64,000 nt of DNA from Peredibacter starrii (GTDB taxonomy: Bacteria > Bdellovibrionota > Bacteriovoracia > Bacteriovoracales > Bacteriovoracaceae), in contig NZ_CP139487.1 in NCBI RefSeq assembly GCF_034259205.1, positions 3,472,001 through 3,536,000 on the forward strand, given 5' to 3'. Shown piece after piece: positions 33,022-41,168 of this stretch. A program made the position numbers and the translations under genes. Under the pieces are notes generated by a model. That model saw nothing but the letters and a program-made list of their open reading frames with translations, searched no databases and had not been told where the DNA came from. The number at the start of each line of letters is the position of its first letter. The first letter of the stretch is position 1.

Positions 33022-34197
33022 ATGAAGTTTCTTTTAATCGGCTTAATGCTTGCTATTCCCCCAAGTTGGGCAGAAGTCTACGATGGTTCCAGTCATCCGA
33101 ATAACTTCAGAAGGATCGCAGGAATCAATTTGATTTTGAACTACAATGCACTTCCGAAGATGGGTAAACTTTCAGACGATCGTCTCGGTTGGTCTGAATC
33201 ATACTGGCCATCGAATAAAGGTGGTGTGGCCTATCGTTGGAATCATCCGAATCCAGAACCTTTCAAGTATCGCCTTCATTCGAGGGAAGAACTTGCAAAA
33301 ATGAGCCAAGAAGAACTCGGTAAGTTATCTCCTGCTGAATTATACGATATTGCTAACAACGATTATAACTACACACTCACAAGACGTGCTTTCAACCTCT
33401 ACTCTCCAAGAGATCTTTGGTGGGAAGGTATCTGTCACGGATGGGCACAGGCCGCGATCAACTATCCTGAGCCAGAGCCAGTGGTCGTAACAAACGCTGC
33501 TGGAATTAAAGTTCCATTTGGTTCATCGGATGTGAAAGCGCTTCTGGCCATGCATGAGGCCTACAACTACAAAGGCGAAATTTTCGGTTTCGTTGGAAGA
33601 CGTTGTAAAGTGAATGGTAAGGTTGAAGGCGAAGGCGATGATCGAGATCGTCCTGAACACCGTATGTACCCACCTCGTGAACTAGCGGAATCTCCGGATT
33701 GTCGTGATGTAAACGCTGGTGCGTTTCACGTTGTAATCACAAACATGATTGGTCTTCTAGGAAAGGGCTTTGTTGCCGATATCGACAGATTTAACGATGT
33801 TTGGAATCAACCGATTCACAGCTACTCAACAAGTGATGTGAGAGATGTTGAAGTAACACCTGCTCACAGAGCTCAAGGTATTGCAAAAAGAGTTCACGTA
33901 AGATTGAAAATGACTTACGGAGAAGAGCTAAAATTCTTCACTCCTGAACTAGCGGCCTCAGGTGCCAGAAACTTTGTTTCGAAACAGCCCGTGACCCTGA
34001 CTCCACACCAGGAATTCCGTTCTAAGGACTATGAATACATCGTAGAAATTGACGGCTCTGGGAAAGTTATTGGTGGCGAATGGATTTCATCAACTCGACC
34101 TGATTTCATGTGGATGTACGGTCGTTCGAAGAACTTCAAAAACTCACCTATGCCACTAGCTAATCTAAAGTTTGTTTATCGGCCACTCCGTCGATAA
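33022..34197 (+). CDS. Secreted transglutaminase-elicitor-like protein
   Basis: 391 residues with signal peptide (1-17). WWEGICHGWAQAA (133-145) carries a probable nucleophile Cys138 in a C-x-G-W-x-A setting; NAGAFHVVITNMIG (231-244) carries a candidate His236; VADIDRFNDVWNQPI (251-265) follows. This series resembles the TGase-elicitor family, known from Phytophthora GP42 transglutaminases. Those form glutamine-lysine isopeptide bonds. Identification is by motif memory, not alignment. An exported cross-linking or hydrolysing enzyme acting on prey or self envelope protein would be the natural guess. Single-gene unit with its own promoter and terminator. Confidence 0.65.
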   Translation: MKFLLIGLMLAIPPSWAEVYDGSSHPNNFRRIAGINLILNYNALPKMGKLSDDRLGWSESYWPSNKGGVAYRWNHPNPEPFKYRLHSREELAKMSQEELGKLSPAELYDIANNDYNYTLTRRAFNLYSPRDLWWEGICHGWAQAAINYPEPEPVVVTNAAGIKVPFGSSDVKALLAMHEAYNYKGEIFGFVGRRCKVNGKVEGEGDDRDRPEHRMYPPRELAESPDCRDVNAGAFHVVITNMIGLLGKGFVADIDRFNDVWNQPIHSYSTSDVRDVEVTPAHRAQGIAKRVHVRLKMTYGEELKFFTPELAASGARNFVSKQPVTLTPHQEFRSKDYEYIVEIDGSGKVIGGEWISSTRPDFMWMYGRSKNFKNSPMPLANLKFVYRPLRR

Positions 34198-34207
34198 TAA
34201 AGAAGAC

Positions 34208-34230
34208 GGGCCGCTTGAAAAGGGCGGCCC
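34208..34230 (+). terminator. GC-rich hairpin terminator
   Basis: GGGCCGC (34208-34214), 9-nt loop, GCGGCCC (34224-34230), followed by TTCTATCT. It starts 11 nt after the preceding stop. Confidence 0.65.
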
Positions 34231-34377
34231 TTCTATCTATAATAGTGACATGATGATAATCAATCACGCTCTCATCAATTCTCGCAAAACTGTCACAGTG
34301 TAATCACTGACTGGTCTTCTACGTCCAGTCATCAATTTTTTTTCCATACATTTTTTAAACGCCAACAAGGATCTTAC

Positions 34378-34779
34378 ATGATTGAAGATGGTATTCTCAT
34401 TACAGAGAAAGATTTATTACGCATTAAACACGTACTCAGCTTTCAGAAATCCGAAGACTTCGAAAACCTCGAGCTAGAGCTCGATCGCGCCAGCATCATC
34501 AATGATAATGAAGTGCCTAGCGATCTTGTGACCATGAATTCGAAGGTCAAATTTTTAAACGTCCAGGAAAACAAGGAAATGACCATTACGCTGGTTTATC
34601 CGTCGGACGCCAACTTTTCAGAGGGAAAAATTTCAGTTCTTGCTTCGCTAGGTTCGGCCATCATTGGTCTTCGTGTGGGACAGGAAATTAACTGGATGTT
34701 CCCGGATGGAAAAACCAGAACATTGAAAATTCTGGAAGTTCTTTATCAACCAGAGGCCAGCGGCGATTGGCATCTTTAA
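34378..34779 (+). CDS. rnk: Rnk-type regulator of nucleoside diphosphate kinase (GreA/GreB C-terminal domain)
   Basis: 133 residues, same length as E. coli Rnk (136). Strong matches along the whole protein: LELELDRASII, DLVTMNSKVKFLNV, ASLGSAIIGLRVGQEINW and the terminal YQPEASGDWHL. Rnk has a short N-terminal coiled coil and a FKBP-like domain, binds RNA polymerase in competition with Gre factors, and affects nucleotide levels. AAGGA precedes the ATG. The stop overlaps that of the convergent gene in TTAA. Confidence 0.93.
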   Translation: MIEDGILITEKDLLRIKHVLSFQKSEDFENLELELDRASIINDNEVPSDLVTMNSKVKFLNVQENKEMTITLVYPSDANFSEGKISVLASLGSAIIGLRVGQEINWMFPDGKTRTLKILEVLYQPEASGDWHL

Positions 34780-35267
34780 TTTTTTTTGTGCCTGATCACT
34801 CGATCATGCCATTCTTGAATTGATTCCTTTGGGTATCGTTGGAAGATTTTGTCTCCCCTTTTCTTCTCTAACTTTACCCAAGGGGCCTTAAACTCCACCA
34901 TTAAATGGGTTTTGTGAGGAGTGACTGGTAATGGCGTATCAATGACTGAAGCAAAGGGGTGAACAAGCTCCGGCCAATCAGGATCATATAACCAAAGTCC
35001 AGAACCACAGATTTTACAAAAATTTCTTTCTCCTGAACTTTGATAGGTCTTCTCATCAGGATTGCTTACTTTGGCGCGATAAACGGAGATAAACTTCTTA
35101 CCTTTCACCTTAAGCGACTTGGCGTCAGCTCCAAGATTAATCGCGAAGCCACCTCCGCCCTGCGTTTTTCGACATATGCTGCAGTAACAAAGCTGGTAGG
35201 GATAAAAATTCACTGAATTTACCGTGAACGAAACTTTCCCACAGTGGCACGATCCGTGCAGTTTCAT
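34776..35267 (-). CDS. GFA/Mss4-like zinc protein
   Basis: 163 residues. Zinc-site cysteines in the GFA order: GSCHCGKV (Cys near 6 and 8), CYCSICRK (about 28-33), FCKICGSGLW (about 82-85). Members include glutathione-dependent formaldehyde-activating enzyme, but most are uncharacterised. No formaldehyde genes are near, so only the family is assigned. It lies 9 nt downstream of... no other gene on its strand: acs (35277-37223) ends 9 nt upstream of its ATG, so it is probably co-transcribed with acs. GGAG lies before the start. Confidence 0.88.
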   Translation of the reverse strand: MKLHGSCHCGKVSFTVNSVNFYPYQLCYCSICRKTQGGGGFAINLGADAKSLKVKGKKFISVYRAKVSNPDEKTYQSSGERNFCKICGSGLWLYDPDWPELVHPFASVIDTPLPVTPHKTHLMVEFKAPWVKLEKKRGDKIFQRYPKESIQEWHDRVIRHKKN

Positions 35268-35276
35268 AGGAGACTC

Positions 35277-37223
35277 CTATTTTAGTTTTTTGTGCTCTTC
35301 CACAAGATTGTCCACCACTCCTGGTTCAGACAAAGTAGAAGTATCACCAAGACCTCCGTATTCATGAGAAGCGATCTTACGAAGAATTCGTCTCATCACT
35401 TTTCCTGAACGAGTTTTAGGAAGTCCTTTTGTAATATGAATAATATCTGGGGCCGCAAATCTTCCGATTTTTTCGCGAACCACGTCTTTGATACTCTCTA
35501 CAAGTTCCTTGGTTGATTCTTTGTGCTCATACAGAATCACATAAGCATGAATCCCCACACCTTTAATGTCATGTGGGTAACCAACAACTGCGGCCTCAGC
35601 GATTTCCGGATGCTCCATCAGAGCACTTTCAACTTCTGCTGTTCCCAGGCGGTGACCTGAAACGTTTAACACATCATCAATACGACCTGTGATCCAGTAA
35701 TAACCATCTTCATCACGGCGACATCCGTCTCCAGTGAAGTAAAGTCCAGGATACTGAGTGAAATAAGTCTCAACAAAACGAGCATGATCTTTATAAATCG
35801 TACGGGCCTGGCCTGGCCAAGAAGACTTGATACAAAGCGCTCCCTCTACTCCATTGCCTTTAACTTCTTCACCATTCTCTGGTTTCACAATCAGGGGTTG
35901 CACGCCAAAGAACGGAAGAGTGGCAGAACCTGGCTTAGTTGGAGTGACACCTGGGATTGGAGTGATAAGAATTCCTCCGGTCTCTGTTTGCCACCAAGTA
36001 TCCACGATATCACAGCGACTCTCACCTACCACATCGTGATACCACTTCCAGATTTCTGGATTGATAGGTTCGCCAACAGTTCCAAGAATACGAAGGCTCG
36101 AACGATCATATTTCTTCACAATCTCATCACCCGACTGGGCAAGTGAACGAAGTGCAGTTGGGGCCGTGTAAAAGATGGTCGCCTTTAAATCCTGAATGAC
36201 TTGCCAGTAGCGGCCAGCATCGGGATAAGAAGGAATTGATTCGAAGAGAACACTCGTTGCACCATTGGCCAGAGGTCCATACACAACATAAGAGTGTCCG
36301 GTCACCCAACCTACGTCGGCCGTACAGAAGTAAACATCATCTTCATGATAATCAAAGATATACCTATGCGTGAAAGCGGCATAAGTCAGGTAACCACCAG
36401 ACGTATGCATCACACCCTTTGGTTTGCCTGTTGACCCAGAAGTATAAAGGATGAAAAGAGGATCTTCCGCATCCACAGTCGCACAAGGAGCAACTGGACG
36501 ATACTTTTTGATTTCTTCTTCGTAGTTATAATCTCGGCCTTCCACCATATTTACTTGTGCCGATGTACGATTCACCACAAGTACGGTTTTTACGAAATCA
36601 ATGTCCTTGATGGCATCATCAGTGATGTTTTTTAGTGGAACTTTCTTCCCGCCGCGAAGACCTTCATTGGCAGTGATTACGATTTTGCATTCAGCATCGA
36701 TGATCCTTCCTTTCAAAGAATCGGCACTGAATCCTCCAAACACCACTGAATGAACTGCCCCAAGGCGAGCACAAGCAAGGACTGAATAAACCAGTTCCGG
36801 AATCATCGGAAGATAGATACAGACTCTGTCCCCTTTCTTTACCCCTTGGGCCTCAAGAAGATTGGTTAGGCGACAGACATTTTCATAAACTTCTTGGTAT
36901 GTGATATTTTGATACTGGCCAGGTTCATCCTTGGCCCAGATAAGTGCCGATTTATTCCCACGCTTGGCCAGATGTCGATCCAAGCAATTATAGGTCACAT
37001 TCAATTTCCCACCCATAAACCATGAGTGATTTACTCTTTTAAAATCGCCTTGCCCTGCTTTTTCAGGAAACTTAAACCAATCGAGGTTCTTTGCCGCTTC
37101 CAGCCAGAAACCTTCTGGATCCTTGATTGATCGCTCATACATCTCTTGGTAGGCTTCCATGCCTTTTAAATAAGATTTTGTCTTAACTGCACTCTTAACC
37201 GGATACATGTTTTCAGGTGTCAT
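35277..37223 (-). CDS. acs: Acetyl-CoA synthetase (AMP-forming)
   Basis: 648 residues, standard Acs length. Activates acetate to acetyl-CoA through acetyl-AMP. Motifs: [15 protein letters not shown] (P-loop), [13 protein letters not shown] (adenylation motif; the W of WWQTETG marks acetate specificity), [38 protein letters not shown], and TRSGKVMRR with the Lys that is acetylated in regulated Acs. It feeds the same acetyl-CoA pool as the thiolase and beta-oxidation genes here. Divergent from the MerR-type regulator gene 77 nt away, which might control it. Confidence 0.97.
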   Translation of the reverse strand: MTPENMYPVKSAVKTKSYLKGMEAYQEMYERSIKDPEGFWLEAAKNLDWFKFPEKAGQGDFKRVNHSWFMGGKLNVTYNCLDRHLAKRGNKSALIWAKDEPGQYQNITYQEVYENVCRLTNLLEAQGVKKGDRVCIYLPMIPELVYSVLACARLGAVHSVVFGGFSADSLKGRIIDAECKIVITANEGLRGGKKVPLKNITDDAIKDIDFVKTVLVVNRTSAQVNMVEGRDYNYEEEIKKYRPVAPCATVDAEDPLFILYTSGSTGKPKGVMHTSGGYLTYAAFTHRYIFDYHEDDVYFCTADVGWVTGHSYVVYGPLANGATSVLFESIPSYPDAGRYWQVIQDLKATIFYTAPTALRSLAQSGDEIVKKYDRSSLRILGTVGEPINPEIWKWYHDVVGESRCDIVDTWWQTETGGILITPIPGVTPTKPGSATLPFFGVQPLIVKPENGEEVKGNGVEGALCIKSSWPGQARTIYKDHARFVETYFTQYPGLYFTGDGCRRDEDGYYWITGRIDDVLNVSGHRLGTAEVESALMEHPEIAEAAVVGYPHDIKGVGIHAYVILYEHKESTKELVESIKDVVREKIGRFAAPDIIHITKGLPKTRSGKVMRRILRKIASHEYGGLGDTSTLSEPGVVDNLVEEHKKLK

Positions 37224-37284
37224 AGGAATTCCTTTTCATGAGAATATCATGGCATTGAGCACTCTTCTTTTCTAGGTATTACTG

Positions 37285-37293
37285 TGGTAAAAT
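37285..37293 (+). promoter_or_regulatory. Extended -10 promoter giving a probable leaderless message
   Basis: TG-g-TAAAAT: TG at 37285-37286, -10 box 37288-37293. The ATG follows 7 nt later at 37301 with no ribosome site, so the message may begin at the start codon. No good -35 box, as expected with an extended -10. Confidence 0.5.
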
Positions 37294-37300
37294 CATTCCG

Positions 37301-38233
37301 ATGCAGTATTTCAATATCCAAGTTGCCTCTCAACTCTCAGGTGTAGCCAGTGCAACCATTAGGGCATGGGAGAAGCGCTATAATGCAGTCGTACCTGAGC
37401 GCGCTGATAATAAGCATCGTCTCTATTCCGAAAAAGACATCGAGAAACTAGCTCTCCTCTTTAAACTTACTGAGATTGGTCAAAGCATTGGTAAAATTGC
37501 TCATCTGGAATTGGAAGAGCTTAAATTAGTTTTTACTAATCTCATGCACCGTCCTTACGATGAACTTCAACTGGTGACTCCTCACCACGAGAAAATCGAA
37601 TACGATAAGATCTTAAATAATTTTCAAATCGCTCTTTCAGCATACAAACTGGACATCATTTCTCATGAAATGGAAAAGGCCAGAACACTCTTAAGTCCTC
37701 GTGATTTGTGTTTGAATGTACTGGTGCCTCTGTTTCAAGCGATTGGAACAAAAGTTTCGCATGGTGAGCTTTCAATTGCACAAGAGCATACTCTTAGCGC
37801 CATCGTTGGTTTTCATGTGGGACAAATGATCGGCCAGCATTATCAGAAAAAACAAGTGAAGGAAGATCTCATTCTTATTTCAACTCCGGAAGGCGAACTT
37901 CATGAGATTGGAATCTTGGCATCAGCTCTTCTGTGCGTTCATCACAGCATTAAATTTATATTCATGGGTCCAAATATGCCTGCGGAATCTCTTGCTCAAG
38001 CTGCGAATGCTTTGAAATGTAGGGCGATTCTTTTAGGTACAACAAGAAGTGAAATCAACGAAAGACAAAGCCTAGTTTCTTACCTTCAAGACCTTTCAAC
38101 TAAACTTCAAGTTGGTTCGGAAATCTGGGTGGGAGGAAACCTCAAGCCTTCTACTCGAGAAGAACTGGATAAAAGAAAAATCTCTTTCTTTCCAAGTCTT
38201 GAGGCCCTTGATGATTGTTTATCTAGATATTAA
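37301..38233 (+). CDS. MerR-family regulator with B12-binding-like C-terminal domain (CarH/LitR-like)
   Basis: 310 residues. MerR winged helix at 1-70 (VASQLSGVASATIRAWEKRYNAVVPERADNKH in two blocks; RAWEKRY is diagnostic). Residues 100-180 resemble the four-helix cap and 185-310 the Rossmann-like cobalamin domain. The B12 His motif D-x-H-x-x-G is present as E199-L-H201-E-I-G204. In CarH a W-x9-EH motif shields the upper face; here EH (162-163) is kept but the Trp position is Val152. So cobalamin binding is possible but light sensing as in CarH is doubtful. Divergent neighbour is acs, a plausible target. Confidence 0.85.
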   Translation: MQYFNIQVASQLSGVASATIRAWEKRYNAVVPERADNKHRLYSEKDIEKLALLFKLTEIGQSIGKIAHLELEELKLVFTNLMHRPYDELQLVTPHHEKIEYDKILNNFQIALSAYKLDIISHEMEKARTLLSPRDLCLNVLVPLFQAIGTKVSHGELSIAQEHTLSAIVGFHVGQMIGQHYQKKQVKEDLILISTPEGELHEIGILASALLCVHHSIKFIFMGPNMPAESLAQAANALKCRAILLGTTRSEINERQSLVSYLQDLSTKLQVGSEIWVGGNLKPSTREELDKRKISFFPSLEALDDCLSRY

Positions 38234-38511
38234 TCACATTGATATGCAGTCGCGAAAACCTGCATGACCTTTCCATTCGGAACTTCTTGATTCACGAAGA
38301 TCCCAGTTGCTTTAAGATCGGCCGCCTGATTTAGAGCATCGTTGAGTGCAAGCTCTTTGCTTCCCATTTCATCTTTGCCGACAACTTTGCCTTGTACGCG
38401 GCATTCAGTTGGTTTCTGAGCATATACTTCAAGGTTTTTGGCCTTTTCTGTAAGTTGAACTGGACCTGAAGAACAAGCGCCCAGGATAAAAAGCGGAATT
38501 AAGTACTTCAT
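38230..38511 (-). CDS. Small lipoprotein, DUF4156/RcsF-like pattern
   Basis: 93 residues from the ATG at 38511, chosen because GGGAG is 5 nt upstream; the frame extends to 38523. Lipobox LGAC, then a compact domain with cysteines (in TECRV and YQCD) and NQAADLKATGIFV, which recalls small DUF4156 and RcsF-like outer-membrane lipoproteins with an A-x-x-x-G-A/T pattern. Exact role unknown. The stop overlaps that of the MerR gene in TTAA. Confidence 0.65.
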   Translation of the reverse strand: MKYLIPLFILGACSSGPVQLTEKAKNLEVYAQKPTECRVQGKVVGKDEMGSKELALNDALNQAADLKATGIFVNQEVPNGKVMQVFATAYQCD

Positions 38512-38567
38512 CATCACTCCCATTTAATTTTGTTTTATAATGATACCTATACTTAAAGGATCGGGCC

Positions 38568-39305
38568 ATGAAAGCATTATTCCTGAGTCTCCTGCTCTTA
38601 TATTCATGTACGAAGTACGCTGAAGTCTCTCGTGATGCCATGGGAGTTCAAATTACACCTGTTGAAATGGACATCACCCATTTAAATGAAATCGAATGGC
38701 TGGTGGGAAATCCGAAGGAAGTAGAAGTCTCTCAAAGCTTCACTTTCTTAGTTGAAATGCCAAAGATTAAACAAGAAGACCTGGATTATCTCACAGATCA
38801 AAAAGGTGTGGATGCCTGGATTCTGCGTTTGATTGTGAATCGCGGTTCAGAAACTCAGGACCTGGGCTCTATGTATACCCTCTTTCGTCCCCGCAAATTA
38901 TCTCGAGGAAACCAGGGCGCGGGAGCGGCAACAAATGTTTCTATGAAAGTGTATTATGCGGCCGCATATGCGTCTGAACGGTTCCGTACTTTCAAATGTC
39001 CTGCATTCGGACATGATCTTAAAATCGATAAAATGGAGATCAAAGGCGAAAATGAACCATTTGAGCTATCAATTGGACAGACCTCTCCATATCTTGAAAA
39101 AAGCCAACTGGTAGAACTTACTCCAAGCTCATTCAACGGTGGGAACTCTTTAGTGGGCGACTACTATGTAGAGATCGCTCCCTACAATTCAAAAAAGAAG
39201 ATCATCTTCTCAGGATTTAAGCGTTTAAAAAAATATGTGAGTGTTTCGAGAGAAGAAAAGATAAGAATCAAAAGCTGTGACGGAGTTCATCCAGAGATTC
39301 AATAA
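38568..39305 (+). CDS. Lipoprotein of unknown function
   Basis: 245 residues with a short signal and lipobox LYSC (Cys14). The rest looks like beta-sandwich segments (VEVSQSFTFLVEMPKI, WILRLIVNRGSETQDLG) with conserved-looking basic C-terminus. AAGGA lies before the ATG, with TATACT upstream. Divergent from the small lipoprotein gene. Its terminator, directly after the stop, is split by the insertion sequence. Confidence 0.65.
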   Translation: MKALFLSLLLLYSCTKYAEVSRDAMGVQITPVEMDITHLNEIEWLVGNPKEVEVSQSFTFLVEMPKIKQEDLDYLTDQKGVDAWILRLIVNRGSETQDLGSMYTLFRPRKLSRGNQGAGAATNVSMKVYYAAAYASERFRTFKCPAFGHDLKIDKMEIKGENEPFELSIGQTSPYLEKSQLVELTPSSFNGGNSLVGDYYVEIAPYNSKKKIIFSGFKRLKKYVSVSREEKIRIKSCDGVHPEIQ

Positions 39306-39323
39306 GAAAAGGGCCCGTATAAA

Positions 39324-39334
39324 CTGTACCCCAT
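39324..39334 (+). repeat. IS terminal inverted repeat (orfB-side end)
   Basis: CTGTACCCCAT; the same word is found inverted at 40665-40675. IS3 tips usually start with TG, as here after the first C. Confidence 0.8.
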
Positions 39335-39345
39335 AAAAAGTACAT

Positions 39346-40158
39346 TTAAAAAAAACCGCTTAATAATAGCCCTCGGTATTCTGCCGGGGGCTTTTTATTT
39401 AAACCCTTTTGGGGCCTTTCTTCATTATAATATTTGATGGTACTGGATACCACCTTTTCAACCTCTTCATATGATCGACATTTTTTAATCTCTAAGAGAT
39501 CTTTGAAGTGACCAAAAAATGATTCAATTGGTGCGTTATCTAGGCAATTACCTCTCCGTGACATCGACTGAGTTACACCTGCTAGCCTCAGAACTGCTCT
39601 AAATTCTTCATTAGTATATTGGAAGCCTTGATCTGAATGAATCATTAGATCAGTTCTTTTCTCGATTGGAATCTTACTCAGCAATTCTTTGAACTCGCAT
39701 GCAAATGCAGATACTGTTGGTGTTTTCATTAATTTGTAAGAGACGATCTCGTTAGTCGCAAGGTCTTTGGTCGCTGACAAGAAAGCTTTGTCACAATTTC
39801 CATAATACAAGTAAGTCATATCTGTCGAATACACCTGATCTGGAAGTGGTGGATAGAAGTCTCTTTTAAGTAAGTTTGGTATTTCGACATGCTCCCCAGA
39901 CTTCAAAGGGATTGCGCGATAAGGATTTCGACGACGGATTTTTGTTTCAAATCCATACTCTCGTTTAATTCTGGCGATCTTTTTGTGGTTTATAACATGT
40001 CCATCTCTTCGCATGAGTAAATCAAGCGTGATGATACCTGCTTTTTTCCTACTTCTCTCGTGATAATGCTTAATGATCTTACATGCCATTCTATCTCTTT
40101 CTTGGCGGGCCTCTGAGGATTTTCGAGAGGAATAAAATCCACTTCGACTAACAGACAT
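39346..40158 (-). CDS. IS3-family transposase OrfB (DDE integrase core)
   Basis: 270 residues. Integrase core with D in STDMTYLYYG, D in IHSDQGFQYTN and E in DNAPIESFFGHFK, then YYNEERPQKGLNKKPPAEYR, all typical of IS3-family OrfB. It is normally made as an OrfAB fusion by -1 frameshifting. The -1 frame from the T6 run near the end of orfA is open through to this ATG. Confidence 0.94.
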   Translation of the reverse strand: MSVSRSGFYSSRKSSEARQERDRMACKIIKHYHERSRKKAGIITLDLLMRRDGHVINHKKIARIKREYGFETKIRRRNPYRAIPLKSGEHVEIPNLLKRDFYPPLPDQVYSTDMTYLYYGNCDKAFLSATKDLATNEIVSYKLMKTPTVSAFACEFKELLSKIPIEKRTDLMIHSDQGFQYTNEEFRAVLRLAGVTQSMSRRGNCLDNAPIESFFGHFKDLLEIKKCRSYEEVEKVVSSTIKYYNEERPQKGLNKKPPAEYRGLLLSGFF

Positions 40159-40214
40159 TAAACGACAAAGATAGGAGCGATTTAACGATGGATCTTTGGA
40201 GATGGCCTCACCGA

Positions 40215-40598
40215 TTAAAGAAAAAACAGCGGATCGTCTTCGGTGAGACCTTGGGCCTTTTTTAGCTGAGCATTGATCTCCTTTTGGAGAGCAAGTTCGG
40301 CTTTGAGCTCCTCGATAGTCATTTTATTAGGATCTTTCCGGCGACCACGCTTCTTTGGTACATTTTTAAACTTTTCTTCTCTTCTCCATCTATTCAGTGA
40401 GGAGTCAACGTACTTCTTATCGAAGCAGTTAACACTAAGAGTATCATTGAAGAATTGTTGACGAGTTCTACCGTCATCTACTCCATGGAGCATGAGCCGT
40501 TTAAATTCATTGCTGAACGAAATAGATTTTTCGGTAATTTTAATAACGTAGGGATTAGTTGTGAGCTTTTTGCGCTCAGAAAGAGAAAAGGCCCTCAT
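40215..40598 (-). CDS. IS3-family transposase OrfA (helix-turn-helix, leucine-zipper-like end)
   Basis: 127 residues. HTH segment around FSNEFKRLMLHG...TLSVNCFDKKYVDSSLNRWRREE, basic PKKRGRRKDPNK, then the coiled end TIEELKAELALQKEINAQLKKAQ that mediates multimerisation. It ends LFFL-stop, with the codons CTG TTT TTT CTT TAA; the A6 run at 40221-40226 (T6 on the coding strand) is the likely -1 slip site that fuses it to OrfB. Confidence 0.88.
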   Translation of the reverse strand: MRAFSLSERKKLTTNPYVIKITEKSISFSNEFKRLMLHGVDDGRTRQQFFNDTLSVNCFDKKYVDSSLNRWRREEKFKNVPKKRGRRKDPNKMTIEELKAELALQKEINAQLKKAQGLTEDDPLFFL

Positions 40599-40664
40599 AA
40601 TCTGCTCCTTTTAAGGATTTTAGCCCATTTTTTAGAAAAGCGGTTTTTTTAGCTTGTCTAGAAA

Positions 40665-40675
40665 ATGGGGTACAG
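40665..40675 (-). repeat. IS terminal inverted repeat (orfA-side end)
   Basis: Reverse complement CTGTACCCCAT, identical to the other end. Confidence 0.8.
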
Positions 40676-40696
40676 ATCAGTAGGGCCCTTTGTTAT

Positions 40697-40933
40697 TTAC
40701 CAACGTGAGCGATATTGAACGCAACGAAGATCATACCATCCGCGCATTCTGATTTCATAATTACACTGGCGAAGAGCATTCTGGCAGACTCCACGGTGAT
40801 CAGTCTGGCCGTAGAAACGTGCAACGACTCTGTTATAACGATCAATCGCGGCCACCTGACATGAGCCATAGGCCTGAGCGAAAGCTGGAAGTGTTGAGCA
40901 TGCAAGAGTAAGAGCTAGAATAAACTTTTTCAT
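40697..40933 (-). CDS. Small secreted cysteine-containing protein
   Basis: 78 residues with signal peptide ending AFA (about 1-19). The mature part has four cysteines (GSCQV, GVCQN, RQCNY, LRCVQ), enough for two disulfides, and is Arg/Tyr-rich. No family recognised. GGAGG before the ATG makes the start certain. Its terminator downstream is the one split by the IS. Confidence 0.68.
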   Translation of the reverse strand: MKKFILALTLACSTLPAFAQAYGSCQVAAIDRYNRVVARFYGQTDHRGVCQNALRQCNYEIRMRGWYDLRCVQYRSRW

Positions 40934-41168
40934 GAGATCCTCCCTAAATTTTTCTTCTTAAAGTAGAACCTCTGCACTCTCGATATACAAGGCAAAAAAT
41001 ATGACATCAAAGTCAGATACAAGGTGCATTGTGGCCCTAAATTAAGATAAACCATCGTTATTTTAGTGAGTTAGATTGCGTTCTTAGATCTATATTAATT
41101 ACCTTCTCACTGTTTCATTTACCCCTCGGAAGCTATATTTCGCGCACCATTTTTTTTGAGATTTCAGA

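Larger units (their letters stand above)
39324..40675 (-). mobile_element. IS3-family insertion sequence, about 1.35 kb
   Basis: Two overlapping-frame transposase genes (orfA, orfB) on the minus strand bounded by inverted repeats CTGTACCCCAT at 39324-39334 and 40665-40675. After a mismatched stretch the ends match again at TAAAAAAACCGCTT, about 23 nt further in. DDE residues are intact, so the element may be active. I see no clear target-site duplication: the flanking bases are AAA on the left and ATC on the right. Confidence 0.88.
39307..40691. terminator. Bidirectional terminator split by an insertion sequence
   Basis: Left arm AAAAGGGCCC (39307-39316) and right arm GGGCCCTTT (40683-40691) are complementary and lie directly after the stops of the two convergent host genes (39305 and 40697). 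Between them is the IS, with 7 nt of host sequence left on each side (39317-39323 and 40676-40682). Confidence 0.7.
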
